DNA of 64,000 nt from CBDBJK01 sp965206395 (GTDB taxonomy: Bacteria; Chloroflexota; Dehalococcoidia; Lucifugimonadales; CATOSD01): assembly GCA_965206395.1 (NCBI GenBank), contig CBDBJK010000028.1, positions 1-64,000 of the forward strand, in the 5' to 3' direction. Shown here one piece after another: positions 62,828 through 64,000 of this stretch; within the stretch, counting starts at the first letter, position 1; every line of letters starts with the position of its first letter. The position numbers and the translations under genes were made by a program. The notes below the pieces were generated by a model. It saw nothing but the letters and a program-made list of their open reading frames with translations. It was not told the origin of the DNA and ran no database searches.

Positions 62828-64000
62828 CTACCGCGCCACGATGTTGACGAGCTTGCCGGGGACGTAGATGACCTTTGCGATGTCCTTACCCTCGATATGA
62901 GGCTGGACGCGCTGACTTTCCATCGCTACGTTCGTAGCCTCGTCCTCCGTTATCTCTGCCGAAACCTCGATCTTGTCGCGCACACGTCCATTGACCTGCA
63001 CCACCAGCGTCACGACCTCGTCGGCGGCGAGCGAGCGATCCCAATCGGGCCACGACTGCTGATGCACGCTGTACTCGTGCCCGGTGCGCTCCCATAGCTC
63101 CTCGGCGATGTGCGGGGCCATCGGCGCTATCTGCAGCAGCAGCTTTTCGATAGCCTCGTTCCACTGCTCGGAGGCTATGCCCTTGCGCTCCCATAGCTGG
63201 TTCAGCGAGTTGGTGTACTCCATCAAGCCCGCGATTGCCGTATTGAACTTGAAGCGCTCCACGTCGTCGCCCACCCGACGTATCGTCTTGTGCATCAGAC
63301 GCTGCAGGTCGCGCACGGCGTCGCTGTCCTGCGGGTAGTCGTCAAGCTGACGGGCATCCCTCTGTGAAATATCCCAGACGCGATTGACCCAGCGTGCCAT
63401 GCCGTTGATGCCTGCGTCACTCCACTCGCCGCCCTGATCCCAGGGGCCAAGGAACATCAGGTAGCAGCGCACCACGTCGGCTCCAACGTCCTGCACGAAG
63501 TCGTCGGGCGAGACGACGTTGCCGCGCGACTTGCTCATCTTCTGGCTGTTGGCGATGATGTGGCCCTGGTTGAACAGCCTTATGAACGGCTCGTCGAAGT
63601 CAACCAATCCCAGGTCACGCAGAGCCTTTGTGAAGAACCGCGCGTACAGCAAATGCATGACGGCATGCTCCGCGCCACCTGTGTACTGGTCAACCGGGTT
63701 CCACTGCCGGATAGCCTCCGGGTCGAATGCCGCGTCCTGGTAATGCGGACTGGCGAAGCGCAGGAAGTACCAGGACGAGTCAACAAAGGTGTCCATCGTA
63801 TCGGTCTCGCGCTTGGACGGCTTCCCGCAATGGGGGCAATCCACGTTTACGAAGCCTTCGTGTAGAGCCAGCGGTGACTCGCCGGTCGGTCGGAACTCGG
63901 CGTCCTCCGGCAGTAGCACAGGTAGGTCTTCTTCGGGCACGGCAACCGGCCCACAGTCTTCGCAGTGGATGATGGGTATCGGCGTGCCCCAATATCGCTG
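62828..64000 (-). CDS. leuS: Leucyl-tRNA synthetase, C-terminal part (runs off window)
   Basis: The last ~390 codons of a class I synthetase; the frame is open to the window edge. From the N-terminal side: QRYWGTPIPIIHCEDCGPV and PHCGKPSKRETDTMDTFVDSSWYF (the catalytic domain past the editing domain), AEHAVMHLLYARFF, FIRLFNQGHI and the KMSKS loop in SQKMSKSRGNVVSPDDF. The anticodon-binding helical domain follows (FKFNTAIAGLMEYTNSL, APHIAEELWERTGH), then the C-terminal domain (VVQVNGRVRDKIEV, KVIYVPGKLVNIV). It charges tRNA-Leu. The ~25 bases to the small upstream gene contain no clear terminator. Confidence 0.97.
   Translation of the reverse strand, partial: QRYWGTPIPIIHCEDCGPVAVPEEDLPVLLPEDAEFRPTGESPLALHEGFVNVDCPHCGKPSKRETDTMDTFVDSSWYFLRFASPHYQDAAFDPEAIRQWNPVDQYTGGAEHAVMHLLYARFFTKALRDLGLVDFDEPFIRLFNQGHIIANSQKMSKSRGNVVSPDDFVQDVGADVVRCYLMFLGPWDQGGEWSDAGINGMARWVNRVWDISQRDARQLDDYPQDSDAVRDLQRLMHKTIRRVGDDVERFKFNTAIAGLMEYTNSLNQLWERKGIASEQWNEAIEKLLLQIAPMAPHIAEELWERTGHEYSVHQQSWPDWDRSLAADEVVTLVVQVNGRVRDKIEVSAEITEDEATNVAMESQRVQPHIEGKDIAKVIYVPGKLVNIVAR

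Overview
The window is bacterial DNA, most likely from a Chloroflexota lineage of the Dehalococcoidia/SAR202 kind. This is an inference from gene content: a Baeyer-Villiger monooxygenase paired with an esterase, FAD oxidoreductases, lipoproteins with Pro/Thr/Ser linkers, SipW/TasA-type secreted proteins, CSLREA surface proteins and a monomeric isocitrate dehydrogenase. There is no rRNA gene, complete tRNA or CRISPR array. One tmRNA gene (32527-32878) is present.

The dominant feature is insertion sequences. Eleven copies of four types cover about 11.7 kb (roughly 18%). They are three identical-length copies of an 880-bp IS5-family element (IS5-A: 84-963, 18578-19457, 26864-27743), five of a ~1.25-kb IS630-family element (7830, 28877, 37235, 43983, 53984), two of a second IS5-family element (IS5-B: 17360, 49792) and one of a third (IS5-C: 60538). 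Target duplications can be read for most (TTA, TA, TA, CTAG). Five copies sit inside genes: an S74-type surface protein, an MFS transporter, a large DUF4011-type helicase-nuclease, a membrane NTPase and a TIR-like protein. Removing IS plus one target copy restores the reading frame in each case.

Layout. 1-3225: repetitive surface protein with a C-terminal S74 chaperone domain. 3750-6387: esterase plus Baeyer-Villiger monooxygenase behind a strong promoter. 9184-11412: monomeric isocitrate dehydrogenase. 11998-14370 (minus): operon of a TasA-like protein, a membrane protein, a SipW-type signal peptidase and a fibronectin-III protein with a SipW-type leader. 14902-18344: two small secreted proteins, a rhomboid protease and the broken MFS transporter. 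19619-26657: DinB-like protein, PhoD-like phosphatase, DEAD-box helicase, DNA glycosylase Tag, TlpA-like lipoprotein and a beta-propeller lipoprotein. 27786-32416: two ferritin-like diiron-family paralogues (the second lacks metal ligands and is broken), two SCP2-like proteins and an FmdB-type zinc ribbon.

32527-37091 looks like an integrated element. The tmRNA is followed by a large serine recombinase whose 3' end overlaps the tmRNA 3' end in antisense, two small coupled ORFs, a protein of unknown function and a broken tyrosine recombinase. 38590-41109 is a CSLREA/beta-helix/LRR surface protein. 41731-50640 is a decayed defence-like island with the multiply mutated helicase-nuclease and the truncated membrane NTPase. 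50804-60255 is ordinary metabolism and housekeeping: M14 peptidase, EVE protein, GNAT, universal stress protein, leuB, FAD oxidase and a HicB-like protein. 60516-62420 is a TIR-like effector gene split by IS5-C near its start codon. The window ends inside leuS.

Overall this is a genome in a phase of IS expansion and gene decay, with defence-type and surface genes as main casualties. The most notable items are the diiron/pseudo-diiron/SCP2/FmdB cluster, the SipW/TasA operon, an 11-bp repeat that varies in number inside the IS5-B transposase, and two near-identical promoter regions 38 kb apart.
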